This document shows positions 17,556 to 28,580 of a DNA stretch of 52,299 nucleotides, piece after piece. The notes beneath the pieces are model-generated. The model had not been told where the DNA came from, did no database searches, and worked only from the letters and a program-made list of their open reading frames with translations. How positions within the stretch are numbered: position 1 is the stretch's first letter; every line of letters begins with the position of its first letter. The position numbers were made by a program, and so were the translations under genes. The stretch comes from Actinomyces oris (GTDB lineage: Bacteria; Actinomycetota; Actinomycetes; Actinomycetales; Actinomycetaceae): the NCBI RefSeq assembly GCF_001937445.1, contig NZ_MSKS01000027.1, positions 1 to 52,299 of the forward strand, written 5' to 3'.

Positions 17556-18431
17556 TCAGCCCCAAGTGGAGGAAGGGGCCGGTGGGTAGCCGGGAGGGGG
17601 CGGTACAGCCCCCGGAGGCATCGTGCCGCTCGGCCCGGGCTGGTTGTCACCCTGGGCGACGAAGCCGGAAGGAGGCGGGGGCACGGCGCCGGGAGCCTGC
17701 ACCTGGCCAGGGGCGTAGGGCTGCTGCGGCACATAACCCGCGGTGCCGACCGCGTAGGCCTGCTGCTGCGCCTTCTTCTTGCGGTTGAGGAACCAGAAGA
17801 GGCCTCCGCCGGTCGCTCCGACCAGCACTACCCCCACGATCACCCATACCCAGGGAAAGGCGGGAGTGTCCTTGCCGCTGACGCGGTACCTTCCAGGCTT
17901 GGTGAAGGTCACCGTGCTCCCGTTGACCTTGCCACCGTCGGCATCCGTGACCTTCCCGGGGAATGTCACGGAGAACTTGTACTCAATGTCGAATCCGGAA
18001 GAAGAGGAGGGAAAGTTCCCCTTCTGGCTGTCGAGGACGTACTCGTCGCCCTTGTGCTTGATGAATCCATCGGCCTCGGAGAGGTCGATCGACTTTCCGG
18101 TGAAGGTGCAGGTGGGGAAGCCGTTGCTCTCGGAGTAGGAGGCCTTCAGGTCGTCAAACGGCTCTCCGGCGTCAGAAGAGTTGCAATTCTCCTTCATTTC
18201 CCGCTTGTCGGAGGAGGACTTGCTCTTGACTTGACCTATGACGGTCATGTTGTAGGTGTCGTCCTGGTTGATGACGATCCGCACGGATAGCGAGCGGTCT
18301 GGATCGTCGTGCGCGGCGGAAGTGACGGCGTGACTTGGAGGGGTCAAGAGCGTCAGGCTCAAGAGAAATGCCAGAAAGACGAGTGCGCCCAAGGAGCGGT
18401 GTCGGGAGGCGGTTATAGCCATAGTCCTCAC
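17556..18431 (-). CDS. LppM-like envelope protein C
   Basis: This 291-residue protein has a signal peptide (ending PSHA) and an LppM-type domain with cysteines in KENCNSS and PTCTFTG. The family block SVTFPGKVTDADGGKVNG follows, then a membrane helix (VWVIVGVVLVGATGGGLFWF), a KKK stop-transfer and a Pro/Gly/Gln-rich cytoplasmic tail. It lacks a lipobox cysteine. A terminator hairpin separates it from gene D, so it is probably transcribed separately. Confidence 0.72.
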   Translation of the reverse strand: MRTMAITASRHRSLGALVFLAFLLSLTLLTPPSHAVTSAAHDDPDRSLSVRIVINQDDTYNMTVIGQVKSKSSSDKREMKENCNSSDAGEPFDDLKASYSESNGFPTCTFTGKSIDLSEADGFIKHKGDEYVLDSQKGNFPSSSSGFDIEYKFSVTFPGKVTDADGGKVNGSTVTFTKPGRYRVSGKDTPAFPWVWVIVGVVLVGATGGGLFWFLNRKKKAQQQAYAVGTAGYVPQQPYAPGQVQAPGAVPPPPSGFVAQGDNQPGPSGTMPPGAVPPPPGYPPAPSSTWG

Positions 18432-18489
18432 CCTAGCTGGTCAGTGTTGATGGGCTCCCCGCATGGGGAATGATGACGCGAAGAAAGGT

Positions 18490-18526
18490 GTTGTGGCCCT
18501 GGATCGTCAGATCTGAGGGCCACAAC
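18490..18526 (-). terminator. Terminator after LppM-like gene D
   Basis: A perfect 11-bp stem (18490-18500 with 18516-18526) lies 19 bases past the end of gene D, reading on the minus strand. It is followed by a pyrimidine-rich run. Confidence 0.7.
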
Positions 18527-18545
18527 AACAGAGAGGGGTAATGGG

Positions 18546-19319
18546 TCAGTAGGTGCCTTGGCCGGGGGCTCCGTAGCCGGGCTGCTGAGCCGGGAACGCC
18601 TGGTTCGGGTCATAGCCCTGGCCGGGGGCTCCGTAGGGCGTCTGGGTCTTGTTCTTCTTGCTGCGGATGACGAAGAAGAGGGTCAGGCCACCGATGAGCG
18701 CCAGGGCGCCGGCTCCAACGACGATCCAGACCCACATGGGGATGGAGCCGTCTCTGCCCTTCACGGTGTGGGACTTGACGTCGGTAAAGGTGACCTTGTT
18801 GCCGTCGACCTTGCCGCCGTCGGCCTCTGTGACCTTTCCAGGGAAGGTGATGGTCTGGGTGACGTCAAGCTGGCCCGTGTCGCCGATTGCCTCGTCGGTG
18901 CCGATCTTGACGACGTACTCGCTGCCCTGATGCTTAATTGTGTCGTCGCTGTCCTTGATGGAGGCGGACCCTTCAATCGTGCAGGAAGTCGAGTCGCCAT
19001 CCTCCTTGAAAGTGGCCTTGGCGTTCTTGGAGTTCTTGCCGAACTGCGTTTTCGAGAAATCGTCGACTTTACAATTGTCTTTGTTGAAGATGCCGAAACC
19101 GCTATTGTCGGTCATCACCGCTTTCACGGAGTAGGTGTCGTTGGACTTGATGACGATGTCTGAGGTGATCTTCAGGCCGGAGTTTGAGGAGTCGTCGGCC
19201 ATGGGGGCGGCGTGCCCCGGGGTGCCGATCAGTGCGAGGGGTGCGGACAGGGCGAGCGCCGCAAGAGCTGTGAAGACGGACAGGGGCCTAGGGATGCGGT
19301 GAGCGATGGCAGGTGTCAT
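18546..19319 (-). CDS. LppM-like envelope protein D
   Basis: This 257-residue protein closely resembles member A. Its signal peptide ends LIGTPGHAAP, where the lipobox cysteine is replaced by Thr. The LppM-type domain has cysteines in DNCKVDD and TSCTIEG and the block TITFPGKVTEADGGKVDG. It then has a membrane helix (VWIVVGAGALALIGGL) and a Gly/Gln/Pro/Tyr tail containing GQGYDPNQAFP, a string also present in A. The frame is open for 134 more codons upstream, but the ATG at 19319 begins the natural signal peptide. Confidence 0.75.
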   Translation of the reverse strand: MTPAIAHRIPRPLSVFTALAALALSAPLALIGTPGHAAPMADDSSNSGLKITSDIVIKSNDTYSVKAVMTDNSGFGIFNKDNCKVDDFSKTQFGKNSKNAKATFKEDGDSTSCTIEGSASIKDSDDTIKHQGSEYVVKIGTDEAIGDTGQLDVTQTITFPGKVTEADGGKVDGNKVTFTDVKSHTVKGRDGSIPMWVWIVVGAGALALIGGLTLFFVIRSKKNKTQTPYGAPGQGYDPNQAFPAQQPGYGAPGQGTY

Positions 19320-19395
19320 GCCCACACAGTAGCGGGTCAGATGCCAGGTTGTAACCGGGTCGTCATGGGTATCGTTCCCCGCTCCGGGCAGACCG

Positions 19396-20427
19396 TCACC
19401 GGGGCTGCTGAGACGGGGGCTGGAAGTCAGTGGGACTGTGCCCTTCCTGGTAGGGCATGTGGGTGTACCCGGGTCCGGGTGACTGAGGTCCCCCCTGCTG
19501 GGCCCCGTAGGTGCTGAACACGCCTGCGCTTCCAGAGACCTGCGGTGGCGCGAAGACGCTGGTGTCCTGGCCCGGGTCGGCGTAGGGGGCGTAGCCGTCG
19601 CGAAGGTTGGTGACGGGATAGGGGTGGGTCGATCCCGGCATCGGCTGCAGGGGACCCGGGGAAGACTGGTACGGGCCACCGGTATAGATCTCCGGAGGCA
19701 TGGTGCTGGTCGCCGCGGCACCCTGAAAGGCCTCGCCGTACGGCAGCGCCGGAGCCAGCTGCTTGGCGCGGCGAGTCCTCAGGAGGTACATCACGACGCC
19801 GATCACGATGAGGAGGACGACGGCGCAGGCCGTCGCAATCATCCACCACTGCAGGTGGAACTTGCCGTCCCCGCCCTCGGCGTGGAGGGCCTCGGGGCTC
19901 TCCAGCACGTTGTCCCAGGTGACCTTGTTGTCGTCATTCCTCCCGTTGGACTTCGTCACCTTCTCGGGAAAGGTCACGGCTATCGAGATCTTCATTCCTC
20001 CCGAGGCGCCCGAGGAGGAGGGGAGGGAGTCGTCCTGACCGAGCTTGCTCAGCGCCTCGGGGGACAGGTCGAAGACGTACTTCCCGCCCTGGTGCTTGAT
20101 CGTCCAGATGTCGGTCTGCAGGTTGTTGAGTGGAACCGACTTGGCTGTGACCTGGCACGCCGGCTGCCCGTTGTGAGACGTGAAGGTGTAGATCGCCTTG
20201 ACTCCCTTGGGCAGGGGGGTGGACTTCTCGAGCTTGTCCTGGGTGCAGCTCTCCCGGGTGATGAGTGACAGCCCCGATGAGTCCCACATGACGTAGGTCA
20301 GGTCGGCGGTCTCGTTGTCATGGATGACGAAGTCGTAGTGAGCCCCGCATCCGGACAGCAGCAGTGCCAGGCCGGTCAGTACCGCCACGGCCACGCGTCG
20401 CCTGACGGTGCGGGAGTCATGATTCAT
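19396..20427 (-). CDS. LppM-like lipoprotein E
   Basis: This 343-residue protein has a true lipobox LLSGC followed by the LppM-type domain (cysteines in ESCTQDK and PACQVTA, and the variant block VTFPEKVTKSNG). A membrane helix (MIATACAVVLLIVIGVVMYL) and a long Pro/Gly/Tyr-rich cytoplasmic tail follow. A lipid anchor plus a membrane helix would tether both ends of the outer domain. It lies 76 bases upstream of gene D, on the same strand. Confidence 0.75.
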   Translation of the reverse strand: MNHDSRTVRRRVAVAVLTGLALLLSGCGAHYDFVIHDNETADLTYVMWDSSGLSLITRESCTQDKLEKSTPLPKGVKAIYTFTSHNGQPACQVTAKSVPLNNLQTDIWTIKHQGGKYVFDLSPEALSKLGQDDSLPSSSGASGGMKISIAVTFPEKVTKSNGRNDDNKVTWDNVLESPEALHAEGGDGKFHLQWWMIATACAVVLLIVIGVVMYLLRTRRAKQLAPALPYGEAFQGAAATSTMPPEIYTGGPYQSSPGPLQPMPGSTHPYPVTNLRDGYAPYADPGQDTSVFAPPQVSGSAGVFSTYGAQQGGPQSPGPGYTHMPYQEGHSPTDFQPPSQQPR

Positions 20428-20475
20428 GCGTCGAGTCTAATTCGGTGCTGTGTCTACGCGGAACAGTCGGAATGC

Positions 20476-21318
20476 TCAGCGCCACCCTCGCGCTGCCTTG
20501 CGGGGTGCGCGACCGCTGCTGCGCCGTCGGAGGACGGCCACAGCCAGGATGCCGCCGAGCAGGGCCAGCCCCGCGGTCAGCCAGATGCGGGAGCGACTCC
20601 ACCAAGATACGCCCTGAGAGTCCTGGGCGTAGCCCGAGGCGCTCACGCCCTTGGCCACCGTGTCCGGATCGTCCCAGGTGACCGTGGTCCCCGAGACCTT
20701 CCCCCCGCCGGACTGCGTCACCGCGCCGGGAAAGGTGACGGAGACCTTGGTGTCGACGATGCCCTTGAAGGACGCGTTGGTCGGTTGGGCTCCGCCCGGG
20801 CCGCCCGACGGCGCAGCAGAGGCCTGCGGTGCGCCCCCCTGTGCGTCACCGGACCCGTTGGCGTCCTGGGAGGGGTCGGAGGGGAAGGGCTGGATCGTCA
20901 CCTTGTAGACCTCGCCGTCGCGAACGACGATCGTGTTCGGTTCGGCCTGAGAGGCCTGGGGGACCTTGACGCCGCTGATGGTGACCTGGCAGCCGAGTCC
21001 GTCGTCGCCGGTGATGGGCTCGGCCTTGACCGTGGTGCCCGCGGGCACGCCCAGAGCGGTGGGGTCGGAGTAGGCCGAGCAGTCGGGGGCCTTTCCCTTC
21101 GGGAAGACGGTCCCGGTCGTGTCGCGCATCTCCAGGGCGACGTCGTATCTGCCCTGGGAGCTGATGGTCATGTCCATGTGGGCGGTGCAGGCCGACAGCG
21201 TCAGACAGGCGACGGCCGCCACCACGGCCGGTCGAAGGCCCCGGGGTGCCGGCGGGCGGGGCAGGGCGTGCGGCAAGGAGCTCGTGGAACTGGACGCGGA
21301 GGACGGCGCGACGGGCAT
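20476..21318 (-). CDS. LppM-like lipoprotein F
   Basis: This 280-residue protein is the member nearest to classical LppM. It has the lipobox LSAC and then TAHMDMTISSQGRYDVALEM. Cysteines occur in APDCSAY and LGCQVTI, and the block VSVTFPGAVTQSGGGKVSG is present. A C-terminal membrane helix (LTAGLALLGGILAVAVLRRR) ends with a short basic tail instead of the long repeats of the other members. It is first in the minus-strand run and divergent from pckG. Confidence 0.78.
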   Translation of the reverse strand: MPVAPSSASSSTSSLPHALPRPPAPRGLRPAVVAAVACLTLSACTAHMDMTISSQGRYDVALEMRDTTGTVFPKGKAPDCSAYSDPTALGVPAGTTVKAEPITGDDGLGCQVTISGVKVPQASQAEPNTIVVRDGEVYKVTIQPFPSDPSQDANGSGDAQGGAPQASAAPSGGPGGAQPTNASFKGIVDTKVSVTFPGAVTQSGGGKVSGTTVTWDDPDTVAKGVSASGYAQDSQGVSWWSRSRIWLTAGLALLGGILAVAVLRRRSSGRAPRKAARGWR

Positions 21319-21561
21319 GCGGGCACGCTACACGCTCGCACTGGACCTTCACTGAGGGCGGAACGCCGCCATTTCAAAGGCGGCAAAAGCCGTCATCCTC
21401 CCGAATGTGGCCGATCACATGCTGGTCCGGCAGGGGAGTGAGGTCGAGTTGGGACCTTCGGCGATGTGACCTGAGGCGCCAGGTAGGGGAGGATGGCCCT
21501 CGACCGAGCGAACCGGCAACGGCGCGCTCACCGGATCAACATACCCAAGGAAGGGACTCGC

Positions 21562-23409
<1,848 letters not shown>

Positions 23410-23766
23410 TCGCCACTGAGGTCCTTCCCCGGGGAGGAATGAGGCGGGGGCTCCGACCGGTTCGCCGGCTGGAGCCCCTGCTCGTTGCTGCTCTTGCTCC
23501 TTGCTGCCGGCTCAGTGGCGGCTGTGCGCAGTGTCGGCGTCGAGAACGCACTCTCAGGCCCGAGAGCTGAGCGCCGGGGGCACAGTCCTCGGATCGTGTG
23601 GGGCGTCCTCGCGGGGCGACGTCGCAGACGGGATGGTGAACGATGCTCATCGGAGAATGCGAATTGGCGCCGCGGTCGCTTCTACAGTGACGAAGGGCCG
23701 ATGGTGGGAGCGTGGATCGCTTTCCCAACGTGCCGGTGACCTGCAGCGGCGTGGAAAGGGCGGAGC
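23410..23766. other. Non-coding gap after pckG
   Basis: The first 70 bases hold the pckG terminator. I see no convincing gene, repeat or RNA in the rest. The last bases, GGGCGGAGC, are the ribosome binding site for the next gene. Confidence 0.5.
23447..23478 (+). terminator. Terminator after pckG
   Basis: Outer stem 23447-23454 with 23471-23478 and inner stem CCGG/CCGG around TTCG, with a two-base internal mismatch, starting 38 bases after the stop. Confidence 0.7.
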
Positions 23767-25011
23767 ATGGAATGGCGGGACAACGACCGCGGTGGCGGTC
23801 GGGGGAACCTGTTCGATGAGACGCTGGGGAAGTCGATGCGGTGGTGGGCGACGGAGACGTCTGATGGGCGCCTGCTCCTGCGACGCTCGGTGATGATCCG
23901 CTGCTGTGCGTTGGTGGCGCTCGTGGTGGGGGTGCCCGCCATGATCTACAACGTGCTGCCGCTGATGAGCCCCTACATCACCGAGTATGAAGTCAAGGAC
24001 GCCATGATCGGGGCGATCATGTTCGGCATTCCGGTGGTCTGGGCGATCAATACCCTGAGGCGTCGGACGGTGTTGAGCAAGAACGGCATCACCATGCGCC
24101 GCCTGCTGTTCACCGAGCGGCGCCCCTGGGAGTCGGTGGGCTCGAGGTTCACGCTGTCCACGCTCAATCTGACTGAGGACGCGGCGCACAGCGGGTTCAT
24201 TGAGCGGACTCGGATCGCCATCGAGAACGGCGACGACGATGCCATCCGGCTTCCCGGGTGCGTCATCGGGATGACATGGGGGAGCTCTGAGGACCGTGCC
24301 TCTGCGGCTGTGGGGGACTTGCAGTACTACATCTACGCGCGGGGGTGGGGTATTTCGGAGGAGGTCGCTGTCAGCGAGGACCCACATCTCGTGGCGGCCA
24401 GGGTACGGCACGGGGCGGAGAAGATGCTGCAGCGCAGCCGTCTGGTGTTCCGTACTCCGCTCTGGCGCAGAATCAAGGAGCACCTGTGCAACGGCGGGCT
24501 CTTCCTCATCGGCATGGGGGTGCTGTTCCTGGTGATCGGTGGTCAGCAGCTGTTCTTCGAGACGGAGCCGCTCAGCGGATCGGATATCGCCTTCGCGTTA
24601 CTCTTCCTTCTGCTCGGTCCGGTGACCATGGCGTATCCGCTCTACAAGATCTACGAGTGCTTTCAGCGAGTCGTCGTGGACGAGCAGGGGATTCGCGTGG
24701 GAAGACGCTCGTGCGTCTGGCCGGAGTCCCGCTCCGGACTGTTCGTTGCTGGGGACCGGATCTTCGTCGTCTATGGCAACGGCAGGCACCTGGCCCTGGA
24801 TGGTGCCGGTGTCACGTGGGGGAGCTTTCAGCGCAGACAGGAGCAGCTGGTCGCCAGGTGTGAGGCGATCTGGCTCTGGGGGGTCGCCCATGGCGCGACC
24901 CGGGAGACCGGTCGTTATGTCCCCCTTGGGAATGCCGGCATGCAGGAGGAGCGCGAGATCCTTGAACGCGGGATCGGCTTAGCGGTTCCTCGCCGGGGTC
25001 AGCCCGCTTGA
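23767..25011 (+). CDS. Membrane protein with two PH-like segments
   Basis: This 414-residue protein has two hydrophobic pairs (about residues 40-95 and 240-300). Each is followed by a beta-rich segment typical of bacterial PH-like domains: TVLSKNGITMRRLLFTERRP with WESVGSRF, and VVVDEQGIRVGRRSCVWPES. The overall two-module layout recalls the protein at 9575, but the sequences are not obviously alike. GGGCGGAG precedes the ATG. Its 3' end overlaps the convergent next gene by 13 bases. Function is unknown. Confidence 0.65.
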   Translation: MEWRDNDRGGGRGNLFDETLGKSMRWWATETSDGRLLLRRSVMIRCCALVALVVGVPAMIYNVLPLMSPYITEYEVKDAMIGAIMFGIPVVWAINTLRRRTVLSKNGITMRRLLFTERRPWESVGSRFTLSTLNLTEDAAHSGFIERTRIAIENGDDDAIRLPGCVIGMTWGSSEDRASAAVGDLQYYIYARGWGISEEVAVSEDPHLVAARVRHGAEKMLQRSRLVFRTPLWRRIKEHLCNGGLFLIGMGVLFLVIGGQQLFFETEPLSGSDIAFALLFLLLGPVTMAYPLYKIYECFQRVVVDEQGIRVGRRSCVWPESRSGLFVAGDRIFVVYGNGRHLALDGAGVTWGSFQRRQEQLVARCEAIWLWGVAHGATRETGRYVPLGNAGMQEEREILERGIGLAVPRRGQPA

Positions 25012-25604
25012 TTCTGTGCGGCCAGGGCCCGGTGGCGCCAGATCAGCAGGATGATGGCAAGGATCCAGCAGATCGCCCCGGCGGCCAGGCCAGCGATGAG
25101 GGGCACCGTGAACTTGCTGAACGTGAAGGTGGGGCCTACGAGGATCGCGTCGGTGTTGTCCAGGCCCTCGCATGAGACCCGGTAGTCTCCCGCCTTGTCG
25201 GCTTTGAATGTGAGAACCGAGCTGAAATCGCCGTCGTTGTTGGAGACATGCGTCCCGCCGCTACGGGAGGTGGGGACCTCCTTGCCGTCAGGGGCAAGGA
25301 CGGTGCAGCTGTTGACGGTGGCGGCGTTCGACACGTACAGGGCGCGCTCGTCATTGCTGCTCAGGCTGACCTGCTGTCCGTTAGTGATGACGTCACCACT
25401 GGTGGCGATGCTGGCGGCGACGATGGCCGACCCGATGCCCCCGATGAACAGCCCCATCACTGGGCCGATGACGAACAGGATGATCGCCATGACCAACTTT
25501 CCGACGTGCGTCTGGCGGGGACGCTGCTGCCCGTAAGGGGGTACAGCCTGATACGGGGGCTGGTATGGCGGCTGATACGGGGGCTGATTCTGGGGAGTCG
25601 ACAT
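24999..25604 (-). CDS. Two-helix membrane protein with Pro/Tyr-rich N-terminus
   Basis: This 201-residue protein begins with QPPYQPPYQPPYQ repeats. Membrane helix one is VMAIILFVIGPVMGLFIGGI. The extracytoplasmic domain of about 100 residues has two cysteines (NSCTVLAP and VSCEGLD), and helix two is PLIAGLAAGAICWILAIILL. Topology is inverted relative to the LppM-like proteins (tail at the N-terminus), but the logic is similar: a Tyr/Pro-rich cytoplasmic tail and a disulfide-bearing outer domain. I do not recognise a family. Confidence 0.65.
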   Translation of the reverse strand: MSTPQNQPPYQPPYQPPYQAVPPYGQQRPRQTHVGKLVMAIILFVIGPVMGLFIGGIGSAIVAASIATSGDVITNGQQVSLSSNDERALYVSNAATVNSCTVLAPDGKEVPTSRSGGTHVSNNDGDFSSVLTFKADKAGDYRVSCEGLDNTDAILVGPTFTFSKFTVPLIAGLAAGAICWILAIILLIWRHRALAAQNQAG

Positions 25605-25685
25605 CGATCCGTTTTCTGGCTGTGCTTCAACTGCCGTTGTAGCGTAGCAAGTCAGGTTTTCTGCGAAGCGGCCTATTTCCGTCCC

Positions 25686-25907
25686 TCAGCCGTTGGGCCC
25701 TCGACGAAGGAGACTCCGCACTCTTCGGCAGCGCGGAGCGGCGCTCGCCTTCCGATCAGAGCCGCCGAGAGCCGCAAGGCGACGTGCACTCTCCACTCTG
25801 ACCAAGGTCTCCAGACCGGCCCGCAGCAGCTCGGTGCGCTCAGTGATGCCTGTGAGCTCCTGCGCGTTGGCAATGAGGTCATCACTGAGTGTCACAGTGG
25901 TTCGCAC
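25686..25907 (-). CDS. VapB-type antitoxin, apparently orphan
   Basis: This 73-residue protein begins RTTVTLSDDLIANAQELTGI and continues TERTELLRAGLETLVRVESARRLAALGG, the ribbon-helix-helix pattern of VapB antitoxins that repress their own operon and neutralise a PIN-domain RNase. The GTG start at 25907 is fixed by AGGAGGT just upstream. No VapC toxin follows on the minus strand; the next gene that way is an unrelated membrane protein. The C-terminus (CRRVRSLLRRGPNG) looks altered relative to usual VapB ends, so the toxin may have been lost. Confidence 0.75.
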   Translation of the reverse strand: MRTTVTLSDDLIANAQELTGITERTELLRAGLETLVRVESARRLAALGGSDRKASAAPRCRRVRSLLRRGPNG

Positions 25908-26052
25908 GATACCTCCTGCACCAGAATCGTCATTAGGTGATGCAAGTTCTAGAGCGGTTCGGATGGGATGACCAGCCCCGCCGTCGCGACCAGGGCGGCC
26001 GGACCCGCACGGTGCGCGCTGGTCGCTCACCACGTTCTGATCCTCACGCACC

Positions 26053-26086
26053 AGTCGGGCGGGGCCACCGGTGGGCCCGCCCGACT
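26053..26086 (-). terminator. Terminator after the TerD-domain gene
   Basis: An 11-bp stem (26053-26063 with 26076-26086) carries an inner perfect CCACC/GGTGG stem. It lies about 75 bases downstream of the minus-strand stop at 26162. Confidence 0.6.
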
Positions 26087-26161
26087 GCGTCCGGGAAGCG
26101 AAGGCGCTGGGAGAAATGTGAAGGCAGAAGGAAGCACCCTCATGGCCGGACACGGCTCAGG

Positions 26162-28492
26162 TTACTCCGCCTGCCGACCCTCGGTGCCCTGGCCCGCGTC
26201 GAAGGCCGCCTCCACCGTGACCTCCGCGGGGCCCAGCAGCGCCAGAATCCGCTCGGTCTGCCACGGCAGGATCCCGCCCTCACCGAAGACCAGCTCGGCC
26301 TCATCGGGGTCCTCGACGACGACGTCGGCCAGGAGCCCCAGCAGGTGCACCAACGGCATGCGCCGCCCCTCCAGCAGGTCGAGCAGGTGCGCCAGGACCC
26401 GGTTGCTGCTGCGATCCAGGTTCGCCACCTGGTGCTCACCCACCCCCACGGGCAGGTCCCACCAGATGAGGCGGCGCTCGGCGAGGTCAATGACGAAAGG
26501 CGTCGCGTTGAACGTGGGAGAGACCAGATCGAGGCGCTGCATGACAGTGGAGGCCTCGAAGACCTCCCCGCGCTGCAGGTCCGTGCCGCGGGCCATCGCC
26601 CCCGTCCAGCACTCGGGCACCTCGCTGAGCCGGTGGTGGGAGAAGGAGTGGACCGTCATGACGACATAGCGCCACCCCTGGTGCAGCGCCTCGGCCAGGG
26701 TGACGTCGATGAACTCGGCCGCCCCGTCGGGCGCCGAGGTGAGGTCGCCGGAGTGCACGGCCGCCGTCGAGCGCAGGTTGTAGTAGGCGATCTGCTCGGT
26801 GCGTGCGAGGTCCTCGGAGACGAAGAAGGCCGACAGGTCCAGGTCCACGCGGGTCCCTCGGCCATCCTCGGCAACAGGTCCGGCAGGCTCCGGGGTCTCG
26901 GGTGGGTGCTCGGGCAGGTCGTGCCAGTGCAGGAAGAAGCGGATCGTCTCGCCCTCGGGCAGCGGCAGACGGGTACCGCGCCCCGCCGTGCGCAGGCCCG
27001 GCGAGGCCGAGCGCAGACCCAGCGGGGCCGTGTAACCCTCATAAAGCCCCTGGTCGACGGCGATCCGCCCCAGGTGCGCCCGCCGGCTCAGGGCCTCCTC
27101 GACGACGCGAACCACCTCCGCGTCGACGGGGCCGGGGCGGCGGGTGGAGGGGATGAGCGTCGTCTTGGTGCCCGCGGCCGCCTTGATGGCAACGACCCGC
27201 CACGGCAGGGTGTCTGGCCCGGGGGAGGAGAAGTACTCCCACAGGCGCACCAGGACCGGAAGAGAGACCTCGGGCGCGACCCGGGCGAACTCGGCGACCA
27301 CGCGCTCGCGGGCGGCGTCATCGGCGCACAGCCGCAGCAGGTGGTTGAGTCGGCGGGCGAAGACCCCGGGGCGGGCGGCCAGCAGACGAAGGGCTCCCTC
27401 AACGTCGCGGCGCGCCAGAGCCTCCTCCAGGCGGGAGGTGAAACCCGCTTCAGCGCCACCGGAGGCGACCTGGTGCAGCAGCGCGGCGGCTCGCGGGAAG
27501 CGGCGGGCGTAGTCGCCGGGGCGCAGGTGACGGGCCAGGCGCTTCCACCGCTCGCAGCGCCGAGCTATCTCCTCGGCGCAGTCCCGGCCGTCCTGGACCT
27601 GCCCGACGGCGTCGAGCAGTCCCAGCAGCCGACGCCGATGGGTGCGGGAGAAGGAGGGGAACCGGCACGGTTCGGCCAGGGAGACATCGCCGCCCGCCAT
27701 GGCGACCGCCAGGCGCAGCACGTCGGTGACGGTGTGGTAGGAGGCGGAGAAGTCCAGGTCGGGGAAGGTGACGGTGAGGACGGCGAGGTTCTCCTTGACC
27801 GCCACGTGCGGTGCCCGCTCGGGGCCGAAGTCGCGCAGGGCCATCAGGTCCACGCGGTCCTGGGCGCTGAAGGGAGTCGCCTGGGCGGCGAGGTCGGCCA
27901 CGATCCGCTCCAGGTCTTGCGCCGTGGCCAGGCCCAGCTCGGTGAGGGCGCTGTCGTCTCCCGGCAGGGGCTCGCGGGGGCTGGGCCGGTAGTCCGCCAG
28001 GATCCGGACCCCGACGACGTCGCCCAGGTAGTGCAGGGCGGCATTGACCAGCAGCGTGGCCTCGGAGGCGCTGCGCACCTGGACGGGGAAGTCGGGGTAG
28101 AAGGGCCGGTAGTCGGCGGCCGGGGAGCCGGAGGTGAGGCGGGCGGCGGCATTGACCAGCGCCCAGGCTTGCTCGGGGCGGGTGAGGGCCTCCCGGGCGG
28201 GGTCGGAGAGCCGGTAGCCCAGGGCGCGCAGCGTGCTCAGGGCCGCCTCGACACCCGCGTCGCTGCCCCGCTGCGGCGCGGGCTCCGCACCCTGCGTTGA
28301 AGCGGAGCGCGACGGCGCCGGCCCGCCGGCGGTCGGCGGGAGATGGACGGCCCCGAGCCGGCGGATCGTCACCGCGTTGAGCTCCGCGGCCGCCTCAGCA
28401 CCGGGGGCGGGGGCAGCCGGCGTGCCGGCTCCAGCCGCGAGCGCCCTCCTGGCAGGGGACTGATCGACTTCCACCCGGGCCTCCCGACACAT
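26162..28492 (-). CDS. TerD-like domain protein related to the MXAN_6230/SCO0854 family
   Basis: This 776-residue cytoplasmic protein has a helical N-terminal two-thirds and a C-terminal TerD-like domain. The latter is recognisable from LPLPEGETIRFFLHW, then GTRVDLDLSAFFVSEDL and AVHSGDLTSAPDGAAEFIDV. TerD-type domains bind calcium and belong to stress or tellurite-response systems. The MXAN_6230/SCO0854 family normally also has an N-terminal RING finger. Here no paired-cysteine cluster is visible, so the RING appears absent. No other ter genes lie nearby. The ATG is supported by GGAGGG. Confidence 0.6.
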   Translation of the reverse strand: MCREARVEVDQSPARRALAAGAGTPAAPAPGAEAAAELNAVTIRRLGAVHLPPTAGGPAPSRSASTQGAEPAPQRGSDAGVEAALSTLRALGYRLSDPAREALTRPEQAWALVNAAARLTSGSPAADYRPFYPDFPVQVRSASEATLLVNAALHYLGDVVGVRILADYRPSPREPLPGDDSALTELGLATAQDLERIVADLAAQATPFSAQDRVDLMALRDFGPERAPHVAVKENLAVLTVTFPDLDFSASYHTVTDVLRLAVAMAGGDVSLAEPCRFPSFSRTHRRRLLGLLDAVGQVQDGRDCAEEIARRCERWKRLARHLRPGDYARRFPRAAALLHQVASGGAEAGFTSRLEEALARRDVEGALRLLAARPGVFARRLNHLLRLCADDAARERVVAEFARVAPEVSLPVLVRLWEYFSSPGPDTLPWRVVAIKAAAGTKTTLIPSTRRPGPVDAEVVRVVEEALSRRAHLGRIAVDQGLYEGYTAPLGLRSASPGLRTAGRGTRLPLPEGETIRFFLHWHDLPEHPPETPEPAGPVAEDGRGTRVDLDLSAFFVSEDLARTEQIAYYNLRSTAAVHSGDLTSAPDGAAEFIDVTLAEALHQGWRYVVMTVHSFSHHRLSEVPECWTGAMARGTDLQRGEVFEASTVMQRLDLVSPTFNATPFVIDLAERRLIWWDLPVGVGEHQVANLDRSSNRVLAHLLDLLEGRRMPLVHLLGLLADVVVEDPDEAELVFGEGGILPWQTERILALLGPAEVTVEAAFDAGQGTEGRQAE

Positions 28493-28580
28493 CGCCCTCC
28501 AGGGACTCCCCTCCCCGAAAGCGGCTTGAGCCTACCGAAGCATCGCTCCTCACACTGGGGGCGGAAGGCGGCTGGGTGAC

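Noticed and set aside
25937..28300. Long plus-strand frame of about 787 codons opposite the TerD-domain gene
   Set aside because: Composition is Arg/Gly/Gln-rich shadow type; the minus-strand protein has recognisable domain motifs and a ribosome binding site.
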